Below are positions 24,781 through 36,350 of a DNA stretch of 64,000 nt, in pieces (the first letter of the stretch is position 1; every line of letters starts with the position of its first letter). The notes under the pieces were generated by a model. It saw only the letters and a list, made by a program, of their open reading frames with translations, made no database searches and was not told the DNA's origin. Location: assembly GCF_900564155.1 (NCBI RefSeq), contig NZ_LS999839.1, forward strand, positions 124,001 to 188,000, given 5' to 3'. The DNA comes from Pedobacter schmidteae. GTDB taxonomy: Bacteria; Bacteroidota; Bacteroidia; Sphingobacteriales; Sphingobacteriaceae. The position numbers were made by a program, and so were the translations under genes.

Positions 24781-25142
24781 TATCCTGCAACCTCCTCTTT
24801 CTTAGGTTTTTTGTTAAAAGCACCACTGCGTTTTTTCTCATTATATGCAACCGCATGACGGTCTAATTTAATGGTAAGGAAACGTAGCACACGCTCATCA
24901 CGCTTAAGCTCTAATTCCAATTTACTAATTAATTCACCTGAAGATTTGTACTCTGTAAGGTGGAAGAATCCGCTTGCTTTTTTCTCAATCGGATACGCTA
25001 ATTTTCTCAAACCCCAATTGTCCTCTTGAACAATTTCGGCTCCGCTCTCAGTGATGATTTTGCTAAATTTGGCAATTGCCTCTTTCGCTACATCTTCTGA
25101 CAACAACGGGGTTAGAACGATAACAGTTTCGTACTGATTCAT
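24780..25142 (-). CDS. rpsF: 30S ribosomal protein S6
   Basis: The protein has 120 residues. '[23 protein letters not shown]', '[25 protein letters not shown]' and '[31 protein letters not shown]' are the family's conserved parts. It is the first gene of the operon, behind a full Bacteroidota promoter and a structured leader that may serve as the S6:S18 binding site. Confidence 0.98.
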   Translation of the reverse strand: MNQYETVIVLTPLLSEDVAKEAIAKFSKIITESGAEIVQEDNWGLRKLAYPIEKKASGFFHLTEYKSSGELISKLELELKRDERVLRFLTIKLDRHAVAYNEKKRSGAFNKKPKKEEVAG

Positions 25143-25170
25143 TGTTATTTATTTGTTTTTTTAATTTAAT

Positions 25171-25205
25171 CCGCAATCAACAACGCATTCGCGTTCCTAA
25201 TGCGG
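25171..25205 (-). promoter_or_regulatory. Structured rpsF leader, candidate S6:S18 autoregulatory element
   Basis: The outer stem is CCGCA/TGCGG and the inner stem AACGC/GCGTT with loop GAAT; the internal loop is TTAGG on one side and GTTGAT on the other. It starts just after the inferred transcription start and ends about 30 bases before the rpsF ATG. S6:S18 leaders that mimic the rRNA site are known in many bacteria; a match to that specific motif is inferred. Confidence 0.45.
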
Positions 25206-25209
25206 GATG

Positions 25210-25240
25210 CAAAAGTAACAATAAATTTCTAATAATCAAA
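25210..25240 (-). promoter_or_regulatory. rpsF operon promoter
   Basis: On the minus strand TTTG (25237-25240), 19 bases and TACTTTTG (25210-25217) match the Bacteroidota -33/-7 consensus exactly. Confidence 0.75.
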
Positions 25241-25245
25241 AGGTT

Positions 25246-26499
25246 TTACTTTTTACCAAACAAGTAATTTACGCCCAGCCTGAACCGTTCCATTCCCACA
25301 TTAAAATAGCTGTAATTGGTAATAGCCGTGCCTGGCGAGTAGCCCGCAGCAATCTCTATTTTTTTATTCAATACCACACCTGCCATACCTTGAAATGAAT
25401 AACTAAACTTTTCGATAATCACGCCATTTTCCACTACAGTAGTCACATCATTTATCGAGTTTAAAAAGGCGAAAGTATTTTTGGTCGTGTTTACCAGGTT
25501 CAGTCCAAGTCCCAAACCAAAAAAGCACTTTAGTTTATTCGTATTATATACATTGTAAATAAACTGCGGAGTAAGCGCCACATTTACCAGATCAAATTTA
25601 TGGCTCAGCGCAGACTTCCAATTGTCAATGCCTGCAATCGATACTTCATTTTTATTCATCGCTACAGAAAGCTCGGTCCGAAAAATCAATTTACCAATTG
25701 CCGGATTTACAAACAAATCTAACCCGGCGGTAGCCATTGGCAATGCTGAGGTTTTAGACTTAGCGTTCGGACTGTTCAAAGCATGCTCGCCACTATAAGT
25801 GGCGCGGCTCATATTTACGCCTAGTCCCGCAAAAAAGCGAGTACCCTTAAGTTTGGGCTTCTGCAGTTCCTGCCCGTTAATGGTTGCGCATACCTTTAGT
25901 AACGGAGCCTCTCTATAATCCAGTTGCAATATTCTTTCCTGCTCTGCCGGCGTACCGATCTGCAAACGCTTCATTTCTAGCAACAGCTGTCGTTGGTATT
26001 TATTATTCTTTACGATCGCATTACCAGCCTCACCATTCAGGTAAATATTCTGAATCAATTCTATCGGTTCTTCAGCATCACTATTTTTGATATAGTACCT
26101 TCGTTTCAACTGGTCTGCATAAACATATAAACTGAGATTTTTACCTTCCTGCAAAATCCTTAAAAATACGGTATCCCTCCGCACCGCAAGGTTCTCCTCA
26201 TACGAGAGTTTAGAGATTTCAACTTCACTCAAGCTGACATTCACAACAAAACGTTGATAATATACCTGATCATCAACACCATAAGCTACACAGTCATCTA
26301 ACAGGTAAACTTTTGTACGACCATTTCTATCCGATCTGAAATCTATCGATCGGGGCGTGGCTTTACGCTCTTTATAATCGATAAAACCTTTTAGGGTATC
26401 TTTTGAATTGGTCACCACATATCCACTTTGGAAATTGGACTGTGCAAAACCCAGCATGGGTACAATCAGCAGAAAGCTGAAGAGCGCATATTTTATCAT
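25246..26499 (-). CDS. Outer-membrane beta-barrel protein of unknown function
   Basis: The protein has 417 residues with signal peptide MIKYALFSFLLIVPMLGFAQ. Residues 25-200 form an N-terminal domain ('GYVVTNSKDTLKGFIDYKER', 'YYQRFVV') seen in many Bacteroidota proteins of unknown role. Residues 215-417 look like a small porin-type barrel with alternating hydrophobic strands ('FFAGLGVNMSRATYSG', 'KCFFGLGLGLNLVNTTK'), ending in the aromatic-rich 'FRLGVNYLFGKK'. It is monocistronic, with a terminator from the upstream gene in between. Confidence 0.75.
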   Translation of the reverse strand: MIKYALFSFLLIVPMLGFAQSNFQSGYVVTNSKDTLKGFIDYKERKATPRSIDFRSDRNGRTKVYLLDDCVAYGVDDQVYYQRFVVNVSLSEVEISKLSYEENLAVRRDTVFLRILQEGKNLSLYVYADQLKRRYYIKNSDAEEPIELIQNIYLNGEAGNAIVKNNKYQRQLLLEMKRLQIGTPAEQERILQLDYREAPLLKVCATINGQELQKPKLKGTRFFAGLGVNMSRATYSGEHALNSPNAKSKTSALPMATAGLDLFVNPAIGKLIFRTELSVAMNKNEVSIAGIDNWKSALSHKFDLVNVALTPQFIYNVYNTNKLKCFFGLGLGLNLVNTTKNTFAFLNSINDVTTVVENGVIIEKFSYSFQGMAGVVLNKKIEIAAGYSPGTAITNYSYFNVGMERFRLGVNYLFGKK

Positions 26500-26530
26500 T
26501 TTAACTTAACAATTTACCCTGTAAAGCTAA

Positions 26531-26568
26531 TAAAAAAAGAGACTGCCTTAACTCAGACAGTCTCTTTA
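26531..26568 (-). terminator. Rho-independent terminator
   Basis: An AAAGAGACTG / CAGTCTCTTT stem with a short loop and flanking A/T runs lies after the gene ending at 26589. Confidence 0.8.
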
Positions 26569-26588
26569 ACACATATTTTTTTAAGTAC

Positions 26589-27179
26589 CTAATACATTTG
26601 AACTACTTCTTTCACTTCCTGATCTTCAGACTTGATTAAAAAAGTTAACGCTTCTACATTGACACCAGCCAACTTAAACTTTTTAGTAAATCCGACAGCA
26701 CCTTCAAATACTTCACTGTACAATGGATCGTTGTACCTGTCCAGGATCTGAACTTCTATCGGCCCCTTAGGTGCATGTTCCAGGTTCAAGATTACTATTT
26801 CATCCTCCTTTGTAAAAACAGGTTTAAATTTCTCTACAATAACCGGATCCGAAACTGAAGCCTTTCCATTTTGAATAAGCACCCTATATTTTGCTGTTTT
26901 TGTCCCTGCAGCAATCTTAATAATATAATTCCCTTCAGGAAAAGCACTCAGATCAAAGGTTTTTGTCGAGCCTGCCAAACCGCTAATGTTTTGTTCGTAC
27001 AGAGCAGTTGTACCTTCATAAATACCAACGTGAACAATTTGCGTCTCATTCATAGAAAACGAGACCGTTTTTTCATTCACATTTTTAACTTTAAACAAAA
27101 ATTCGCCCTCACTTGCGAACAAACCTCCCGATTTTAACAACAATACTACAACAAGACCAATTTTCAGTAAACTTTTCAT
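26589..27179 (-). CDS. Secreted beta-sandwich protein of unknown function
   Basis: The protein has 196 residues with a signal peptide to about residue 22 (LLLKSGGLFAS). The rest consists of two beta-rich repeats, roughly 25-105 and 110-196. Each has a 'V-x-V-x-x-x-G-x-x-x-x-Y-x-x-x-x-x-G' pattern followed by '(T)K(T/K)F(D/K)L', as in small Ig-like domains of Bacteroidota cell-surface or periplasmic proteins. The family is not recognised further. Confidence 0.65.
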   Translation of the reverse strand: MKSLLKIGLVVVLLLKSGGLFASEGEFLFKVKNVNEKTVSFSMNETQIVHVGIYEGTTALYEQNISGLAGSTKTFDLSAFPEGNYIIKIAAGTKTAKYRVLIQNGKASVSDPVIVEKFKPVFTKEDEIVILNLEHAPKGPIEVQILDRYNDPLYSEVFEGAVGFTKKFKLAGVNVEALTFLIKSEDQEVKEVVQMY

Positions 27180-27403
27180 AATAATAAGAGTTTATAATTA
27201 AACAATCACTTAACACCACAAAATTACCCTGCATCAAACTCCTTTCTTACTACCACATTTTCTGATATCTATGCTATATTAACCTCGTCAAACATTTTAA
27301 GGGAACATTTAAGACATAAAAGTGATTTTTTGAGTATTTTTGAGAAATTACAATAGAAAACCGTCCTATTATTTCATCCCGATAAAGCGGCAACTGTATC
27401 TAA

Positions 27404-28276
27404 ATGAAACACGCGAAACCAAGTTTTGAAATTATTGAACCCTCGTTTGGCAGTTCTTTTTATTATTCAAAATATGAAGAGAACATCAACAACAAAGCAC
27501 ATGTATGGCATTACCATCCAGAAGTTGAAATGGTTTTTGTAAATGGTGGAAGCGGGAAGCGACAAATTGGAAGTCATGTATCCTACTATACAAATGGCGA
27601 CCTCATCCTCATCGGCAGCAACCTTCCTCATTGCGGCTTTACCGATACCCATACAGGTAATAAAAACGAAACCGTTATTCAGATGAAGCCAGAATTCCTG
27701 GGATCTGTGTTTCTGGACTTAAACGAAACGAAATGGATTTCAGACTTATTCAATAAAGCAAAAGCAGGTATTGCTTTTGGCCCCGAAACGAAAAAAGCAG
27801 TAGGTAGCCAAATTGAAATTATGGACCGGCAGCAGCCTTTTCAACGATTGCTGACCCTTTTGACGGTTTTAAAGGAGCTGGAAAATGCTAAAGACTACAA
27901 GATTTTAAATGCTGCCGGTTTTTCGATGGAAATGCAGGTACAGGACAATGACCGGATCAGTATGGTTTTTAACTATGTAAAAGACCATTTTCAGGAAGAG
28001 ATCAACTTGATGAACATCGCTGAAATGGCCAATATGACTGTCCCTTCATTCTGCAGATATTTCAAAAAAATCACAAAAAAAACATTTACCCACTTTGTTA
28101 ACGAATACCGGATTGTGCATGCTTCCAAACTACTGGCCGAAAAACAAATCAGCATTGCCAACATCAGCTACGAAAGTGGGTTTAATAATTTCAGTCATTT
28201 TAACAAGCTGTTTAAAGAATTTACAGGCAAAAATGCTTCTCAATACCGCAAAGAATTACGTTCAGTATTTAAATAA
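27404..28276 (+). CDS. AraC-family transcriptional regulator with cupin domain
   Basis: The protein has 290 residues. An N-terminal cupin sensor (about 25-110, 'VWHYHPEVEMVFVNGGSGKRQIG', 'GDLILIGSNLPHCGF') and a C-terminal double helix-turn-helix (about 185-285, 'NLMNIAEMANMTVPSFCRYFKK', 'SIANISYESGFNNFSHFNKLFKEFTG') are visible. Such proteins in Bacteroidota usually control sugar or polyol use. No obvious target gene is adjacent. Confidence 0.92.
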   Translation: MKHAKPSFEIIEPSFGSSFYYSKYEENINNKAHVWHYHPEVEMVFVNGGSGKRQIGSHVSYYTNGDLILIGSNLPHCGFTDTHTGNKNETVIQMKPEFLGSVFLDLNETKWISDLFNKAKAGIAFGPETKKAVGSQIEIMDRQQPFQRLLTLLTVLKELENAKDYKILNAAGFSMEMQVQDNDRISMVFNYVKDHFQEEINLMNIAEMANMTVPSFCRYFKKITKKTFTHFVNEYRIVHASKLLAEKQISIANISYESGFNNFSHFNKLFKEFTGKNASQYRKELRSVFK

Positions 28277-28411
28277 AGGTCCAACCTTATTTGTTCTATC
28301 TACATCCCCTGCATGCAGGCTGCTTTATTTGCGTCATTTTTAAACCTAATTTTTCAACAATTCAAAATCCCATCCTCCAAGCTCAACAAAAATTCCTATT
28401 TTCGTGGACGA

Positions 28412-30289
28412 ATGGAAAATTTTATAGTATCAGCCCGTAAGTACCGCCCGGCAACGTTTGAAACCGTTGTTGGTCAGCAACACATTACAGGCACCTTAAA
28501 AAATGCTATAAAAAACAATCAACTGGCGCAGGCCTTTTTGTTTTGCGGACCAAGAGGTGTAGGTAAAACTACCTGCGCACGTATCCTTGCAAAAACCATC
28601 AACTGTACTAATTTAACTCCCGAACAGGAAGCCTGTGGCACCTGCGAGTCCTGTGTTTCTTTTCAAACCGGACACTCCTTTAACTTTCATGAACTCGATG
28701 CCGCGTCCAACAACTCAGTTGACGACATCAGGAGCCTGATTGAACAGGTACGTATACCACCACAGGCCGGAAAGTATAAAATCTATATCATTGATGAGGT
28801 GCACATGCTATCGGCAAATGCCTTCAACGCTTTTCTAAAAACGCTGGAAGAGCCACCATCCTATGCTATATTTATATTGGCCACCACCGAAAAGCATAAA
28901 ATACTGCCTACCATATTGTCACGTTGCCAGATCTTCGACTTCAATCGGATTCAGGTAGATGACATCTCGGGTCATTTAAATAAAATCGCACAACGCGAAA
29001 ACATAACGGTAGAAGCCGACGGATTACACATCATTGCCCAAAAAGCAGATGGTGGTTTAAGGGATGCGCTGTCTATGTTTGATCAGATTGTAAGTTACAC
29101 CAATAAAAATTTAACTTATAAATCGGTAATCGACAACCTCAACATCCTGGATTATGATTACTATTTCAAACTGACCCAATACCTTACTGCCACAGATGTA
29201 AGCAATACCTTGATTTTGTTTGACGAGATATTGAACAATGGTTTTGATGGCAACAACTTTATCAACGGATTGGCCAGTCACCTGCGTAACTTACTGGTTG
29301 CGAAAGATCCCCAAACCACCAAATTGCTGGAAGTAAGTGAAAACATTAAGCAAAAGTACATCAGTCAGAGTCAGCAAACGTCGGTATCATTTATCCTTAC
29401 CGCCCTCAACCTGGCCAACCAATGTGATCTAAACTACAAAAACAGTAAAAACCAGCGACTTCAAGTAGAGATGGCTTTAATTAAAATGTGCCACATTCCA
29501 TCGGTACTTCAATTAGCCAGCCAACCTCTTACCAACGCAACTGACGCAGATCAGATTAAAAAAAAAACTAATGTAAGTTCTGCTACTGCTGTAGTTCCGA
29601 CAACCACAAATCAACCTGTAGCTACTGCTCCGGTAATGCCTGCAAGCGTACCTCAAAGCGCTGCTCCGCCCCAAACACAGGCCTCACCGACAATCGAAAT
29701 ACAAAACAGCGCTCCGGCAGCAAAAGCTGTAGCTACCCCATCAGCCAGTATACCACTGCCAAGAAAAACACCACCACCTTCAGGTAAAATTGCCTTAAAT
29801 CCCTCGTCAGCTAACCAGCAAAATAAAGCGGCAATGCTGATCCCTTCTTTAAACGGAATTGAAAAAGGTGCAGATGGAGAAGATGGTGATGAACCTAAGT
29901 ACATTACGGGTAGTGATCGCGAACCTTTTACCCAGGAACAACTCATCTTTTATTGGAATCAATATGTAGAGATTGTAAAGGCAGCCAATCGCATTAATGT
30001 ATATACCTTGATGAGCACCTCAGTTCCAGAGCTCGGTGCACAGGAAGAAATAATTGTACCGGTAGAGCATAGACTACAGGAAGACCTGCTTCAGGAAGAG
30101 ATGGTCGATTTGATGAACTTTTTAAGACCACGTCTGAAGAACTTCAGCGTAAACATAACAACCAAACAGGTAGTTAAAGAAGTTGTAAACAGGTTATATA
30201 CCAGCATTGAAAAGTATCAATACCTGGTAGAAAAAAATCCTAAACTGGAAGAAATGCGTAGAAGGTTTAATCTGGACGTAAACTCATAA
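28412..30289 (+). CDS. dnaX: DNA polymerase III subunits gamma/tau
   Basis: The protein has 625 residues. The clamp-loader ATPase motifs are all present: GPRGVGKT (Walker A, 46-53), zinc cysteines C65, C75, C78, C81, DEVH (Walker B, 128-131) and SRC (170-172). A Pro/Ala/Thr-rich linker (about 390-490) precedes a C-terminal domain of the tau type. I chose the ATG at 28412 because MENFIVSARKYRP is the conserved start and a near-consensus TATTTTCG box lies a few bases upstream. An earlier ATG at 28313 would place that box inside the gene. Confidence 0.96.
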   Translation: MENFIVSARKYRPATFETVVGQQHITGTLKNAIKNNQLAQAFLFCGPRGVGKTTCARILAKTINCTNLTPEQEACGTCESCVSFQTGHSFNFHELDAASNNSVDDIRSLIEQVRIPPQAGKYKIYIIDEVHMLSANAFNAFLKTLEEPPSYAIFILATTEKHKILPTILSRCQIFDFNRIQVDDISGHLNKIAQRENITVEADGLHIIAQKADGGLRDALSMFDQIVSYTNKNLTYKSVIDNLNILDYDYYFKLTQYLTATDVSNTLILFDEILNNGFDGNNFINGLASHLRNLLVAKDPQTTKLLEVSENIKQKYISQSQQTSVSFILTALNLANQCDLNYKNSKNQRLQVEMALIKMCHIPSVLQLASQPLTNATDADQIKKKTNVSSATAVVPTTTNQPVATAPVMPASVPQSAAPPQTQASPTIEIQNSAPAAKAVATPSASIPLPRKTPPPSGKIALNPSSANQQNKAAMLIPSLNGIEKGADGEDGDEPKYITGSDREPFTQEQLIFYWNQYVEIVKAANRINVYTLMSTSVPELGAQEEIIVPVEHRLQEDLLQEEMVDLMNFLRPRLKNFSVNITTKQVVKEVVNRLYTSIEKYQYLVEKNPKLEEMRRRFNLDVNS

Positions 30290-30290
30290 G

Positions 30291-30713
30291 CTACCTGCCC
30301 GGCTTATCATTGACAGGGTATCCTTCTTCATCCAGATCATCACGATCATCCTCTGGTGTTCTGGCCAAAATTTCATCTTCAGGACTTAAGATGATGCTAT
30401 CGCCATTCATATCGATCCGCATTCCGGCACCATCTAATTTTTCATTCATCTCTTTTTCAAAATCATATTCAGAACCTACATAGGGATTCGATTCATCATA
30501 AGTTGAAATGCTATCCTCGCCATTGGGAGCCGACGTATCATAAGGAAGTGGGTGATCATAGTCAACATCTTTCCCCTTTACATCAAATTCAAAGCTGTTT
30601 TTGTCTTTGTCGTACGACAAATTATCAAAATCCTTTGTCTCGCCCAAGTTCATGGGATGCAGCTTGTCTGTTGCGACTTTAGTCCCGTTCAGATCGTTTT
30701 TACCCGTAGTCAT
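30291..30713 (-). CDS. Acidic hypothetical protein
   Basis: The protein has 140 residues, very acidic and probably disordered (runs such as 'EDEILARTPEDDRDDLDEEG'). It has no signal or membrane segment. The ATG at 30713 (MTTGKNDLNGTKV) is preferred over an upstream TTG. It ends one base from dnaX (convergent). No family is recognised beyond similar small acidic proteins in the same group of bacteria. Confidence 0.6.
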   Translation of the reverse strand: MTTGKNDLNGTKVATDKLHPMNLGETKDFDNLSYDKDKNSFEFDVKGKDVDYDHPLPYDTSAPNGEDSISTYDESNPYVGSEYDFEKEMNEKLDGAGMRIDMNGDSIILSPEDEILARTPEDDRDDLDEEGYPVNDKPGR

Positions 30714-30805
30714 ATTGGTTAGTTTTATATTAAGATAACGCAAAAAAAACTTTAAATGTTTTATTTTTTTAACAAAGCAAAAAAATAAAACAAAGTCCTA
30801 TTTCG

Positions 30806-30850
30806 CAAAAAAAAAGGGTTGCGTATCACAACTTATGATACGCAACCCTT
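30806..30850 (-). terminator. Terminator of the isocitrate dehydrogenase gene
   Basis: A perfect 15-bp stem (30814-30828 with 30836-30850) and a 7-base loop are followed on the minus strand by a run of T. Confidence 0.85.
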
Positions 30851-30859
30851 CTTTCTGCG

Positions 30860-30950
30860 GTCGTCATCCTGAATTTATTTCAGGATCCCCGCCTTAGCAT
30901 ATTTTTACAACGATCGCATTAAGATCCTGAAATAAATTCAGGATGACGAC
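30860..30950. repeat. REP-like element with perfect 28-bp inverted repeat
   Basis: The arms at 30860-30887 and 30923-30950 are exact reverse complements, separated by 35 bases. Each arm is itself nearly palindromic (ATCCTGAA-tttat-TTCAGGAT). The element lies between the icd stop and its terminator. No transposase is present, so it resembles a REP/BIME or a tiny MITE. Confidence 0.8.
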
Positions 30951-30994
30951 AACTTTATGACACAGCCCTTTCGCTATAATATATTGAGCTTAAA

Positions 30995-33567
<2,573 letters not shown>

Positions 33568-35634
33568 ATGAAAACATTTATGACCGGCTGTTTAACAGCA
33601 CTTTGTTTTTCGGGCATTGCTCAAACCAAACAAGACACCACAAAAAAACTCAATGAGGTTATTATCCGTCCTTATTTTTCTGCCCAGCCCTTACTTCGAC
33701 TAACCGGTTCAATAGGCTTACTGGATCAGAAAACGATGGAACAACAGCCCGGCAATTCATTTGTTTCTGCAATGAACACCATTTCAGGCGTAAGAATGGA
33801 AGAACGTTCGCCGGGTAGCTACCGCCTTTCTATCCGTGGTAGTTTATTGCGTTCACCTTTTGGCGTTAGAAATGTGAAAGTCTATTTTGATGATTTCCCC
33901 CTTACGGATGCAGGCGGAAATACCTATTTTAATGCGCTGGATGTATCGGCAGCGCAAAGTCTGCAAGTTTTAAAAGGTCCCCATGGCAATATTTTTGGAG
34001 CCAATTCGGGTGGTGTGATCCTGATTCAGCCTCAGGGCAGCATTGCCGACAGTACAGCTTTGGGCCTCAGACTTGAAGGTGGTTCTTATGGCAGTTTCAG
34101 AGAAAACTTAACCTTAAACCAACAGCTGAACAAATATAGTTTTAACCTTACGCAATCTTATCAGCGCAGCGATGGCTACCGCGACCATAGTGGAATGGAA
34201 CGTAAATATTTCCAAACGCTACACAGGTGGAATTACGCAAAAAATGTGGCTTTAAAAGCCTTTGTCTTTTATTCCGACCTACACTACAATACCCCAGGGG
34301 GATTGAAGGAAGATCAGTATCAGGAAAATCCTAAATTGTCCAGGCCAGCCGCCGGGGCACTAAAGAGTGCAATAGCTCAAAATGCGGGGATTTATAGCAA
34401 AACAGTATACGGCGGGGTTTCGCATGATTGGCAAATTAACGACCAGTTTAAGCATGTTGTAGCCCTATTTTCGTCTTATACAGATTTCAAAAATCCTTTT
34501 ATCACCAATTATGAGAAACGTAAGGAGTTTACGATGGGCTTGAGAACTTACATGGAGTATGCAAGGCAACAAACCGATATCAATTGGAAATTTAATATTG
34601 GGCTAGAAAGCATGCGTACAGCTTCAGACCGGGACAATTATGACAACAATATGGGGGTTCCGGCCGCCATTCAGGCATTGGACAAACTCAAGGCCGGTAC
34701 AAACTCCGGCTTCGCGCATTTGACTATAGATCTGCAAGATAAATGGCTTTTCGAACTATCAACAAGTGCCAATCTGTATCAATACAAATACCAGCGACTT
34801 GCTCCTGTTGCCATTCCACAAAAGACAAAAAACTTCAATGTTCAAATTATGCCCAGAATAGCGCTGTCGTATCTTATTGATCCTCATTTTTCTGTACGGG
34901 CTTCAATAAGCAAAGGTTATTCTCCACCTACATTGGATGAAGTAAGGTCGTCGGACAATGAAATCAATGTCGATCTTCAGGCCGAATATGGCTGGAACTA
35001 TGAAAGCGGCATCAAGTACCAGGGGCTAAACAACCGCCTGTTTATTGATGTAACAGCTTTTTACTATAAGCTAAACAACGCCATTGTAAGGCGCTTGAAC
35101 CAGGGTGGGAATGAGTATTTTTTGAATGCGGGAGGCACGAAACAAATGGGACTGGAAAGTACCCTTACCTTCCGGATTATTCCATCCAATACATCACATT
35201 TTATAAGAGGATTACAACTTCGTAATGCCTATACACTTAGTAACTTTAAGTTTGAACAGTACCAGGACAAAACAGACAACTATTCAGGAAACAGATTAAC
35301 AGGCGTTCCAAAAACTACATTCGTAAACAATATAGATGTGGAGCTGCCTAAAAATTTCTATGCTTTCCTGCAACATAACTTTACATCCCGCATTCCCTTA
35401 AATGACGCCAATACCGTTTATGCTAAAAAATACCATATTCTACAGGCAAAAATTGGCTGGCGAAATTTACGTATTGGTCGCGTTCCTGTTGAAGTTTTTG
35501 CCGGTGCAGATAATTTATTGGACGAAAAATATAGTCTCGGCAACGACCTGAATGCCTTAGGAGGCCGCTATTTCAATGCCGCAGCAAGACGCAATTTTTA
35601 TGGTGGCGTGGCAGTCCGCTTTCAAAAAAAATAG
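33568..35634 (+). CDS. TonB-dependent outer-membrane receptor (FecA/siderophore-like)
   Basis: The protein has 688 residues from the ATG at 33568. Its signal peptide is MKTFMTGCLTALCFSGIAQ. Unlike the SusC proteins here it lacks the N-terminal carboxypeptidase-like and STN domains. The plug (about 28-155) has 'ISGVRMEERSPGSYRLSIRGSLLRSPFGVRNVKVYFDDFPLTDAGGNT' and 'VLKGPHGNIFGANSGGVILI'. A barrel follows and ends 'GGVAVRFQKK'. It is probably an uptake receptor for a metal chelate or cofactor. It stands alone and is terminated by a shared hairpin. Confidence 0.9.
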   Translation: MKTFMTGCLTALCFSGIAQTKQDTTKKLNEVIIRPYFSAQPLLRLTGSIGLLDQKTMEQQPGNSFVSAMNTISGVRMEERSPGSYRLSIRGSLLRSPFGVRNVKVYFDDFPLTDAGGNTYFNALDVSAAQSLQVLKGPHGNIFGANSGGVILIQPQGSIADSTALGLRLEGGSYGSFRENLTLNQQLNKYSFNLTQSYQRSDGYRDHSGMERKYFQTLHRWNYAKNVALKAFVFYSDLHYNTPGGLKEDQYQENPKLSRPAAGALKSAIAQNAGIYSKTVYGGVSHDWQINDQFKHVVALFSSYTDFKNPFITNYEKRKEFTMGLRTYMEYARQQTDINWKFNIGLESMRTASDRDNYDNNMGVPAAIQALDKLKAGTNSGFAHLTIDLQDKWLFELSTSANLYQYKYQRLAPVAIPQKTKNFNVQIMPRIALSYLIDPHFSVRASISKGYSPPTLDEVRSSDNEINVDLQAEYGWNYESGIKYQGLNNRLFIDVTAFYYKLNNAIVRRLNQGGNEYFLNAGGTKQMGLESTLTFRIIPSNTSHFIRGLQLRNAYTLSNFKFEQYQDKTDNYSGNRLTGVPKTTFVNNIDVELPKNFYAFLQHNFTSRIPLNDANTVYAKKYHILQAKIGWRNLRIGRVPVEVFAGADNLLDEKYSLGNDLNALGGRYFNAAARRNFYGGVAVRFQKK

Positions 35635-35650
35635 CTGCAAATTCAGCTGA

Positions 35651-35693
35651 AGGAAAACGGATGACTGTTTTAACAATTTCATCCGTTTTTCCT
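35651..35693. terminator. Bidirectional terminator
   Basis: AGGAAAACGGATGA pairs with TTCATCCGTTTTTCCT between the convergent receptor and ssb genes. Confidence 0.75.
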
Positions 35694-35716
35694 ATCTGCT
35701 CCCCCCTCTAGTATAA

Positions 35717-36079
35717 TTACTCTGCCGTCAGCGACAATTTATGTTCTTCTTTAGGTGTCAGTTCAATGCTATTCACTACAATTTCGGTAGAATAACGCTG
35801 TTCGCCTTTTTTATCTGTATAGGTTTGGGTATTGAGTTTTCCTTCAATACTAAAGCGTGTTCCTTTTTTGATGACATCCTCAACCAATTCTACTTTTTTA
35901 TTCCAGAAAATTAAGTTAAACCATTGAGTTTGATTGATGGGTTCACCCGAATTATTCTTATAAAATTCATTCACAGCAATACTGATCCGCGCCATTCTTT
36001 TTTCATTTGCAAAATTGATCACTACCGGGTCACTCCCCGCAAACCCCATTAAACGAACACTGTTTTTTACATTTTCCAT
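35717..36079 (-). CDS. ssb: Short single-stranded DNA-binding protein paralogue
   Basis: The protein has 120 residues from the ATG at 36079 (MENVKNSVRLMGFAGSDPVV). It consists of the OB fold only: 'ARISIAVNEFYKN', 'TQWFNLIFWNKKVELVEDVIKKGTRFSIEGKLNTQTYTDKKGEQRYSTEIVV'. The usual Gln/Gly-rich tail and the acidic tip that recruits partner proteins are missing; it ends EEHKLSLTAE. It is therefore probably a second SSB with a special role, not the replication SSB. Longer starts at 36112 (ATG) and 36124 (GTG) are possible. Confidence 0.88.
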   Translation of the reverse strand: MENVKNSVRLMGFAGSDPVVINFANEKRMARISIAVNEFYKNNSGEPINQTQWFNLIFWNKKVELVEDVIKKGTRFSIEGKLNTQTYTDKKGEQRYSTEIVVNSIELTPKEEHKLSLTAE

Positions 36080-36175
36080 TTCTTTAATATTTAGTTGACG
36101 TTTAGTCAGCATGGCAACTGCCACAATCGCTGATAAAGCAAATCTGAGAAAGATCGCATAAACAAACCTCAGGTT

Positions 36176-36203
36176 ACACGGATATATCCGTTTATATCCG
36201 TGT
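36176..36203. promoter_or_regulatory. 11-bp inverted repeat, possible operator
   Basis: ACACGGATATA (36176-36186) and TATATCCGTGT (36193-36203) flank 6 bases. It lies between the divergent ssb and zinc-ribbon genes and contains the inner palindrome GGATATATCC. Confidence 0.5.
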
Positions 36204-36350
36204 TAATCGGATAATTCTGTAGCATTATTCAATATATTGAATAATCAATACGATAATTAATTAACTTTTTGTTTTATCTCTTGATATATCGTAACTTTAG
36301 GATAGAGGCTTATTCCGGCAAACGGAACATCCGCTCTACCATAGAAAAAA

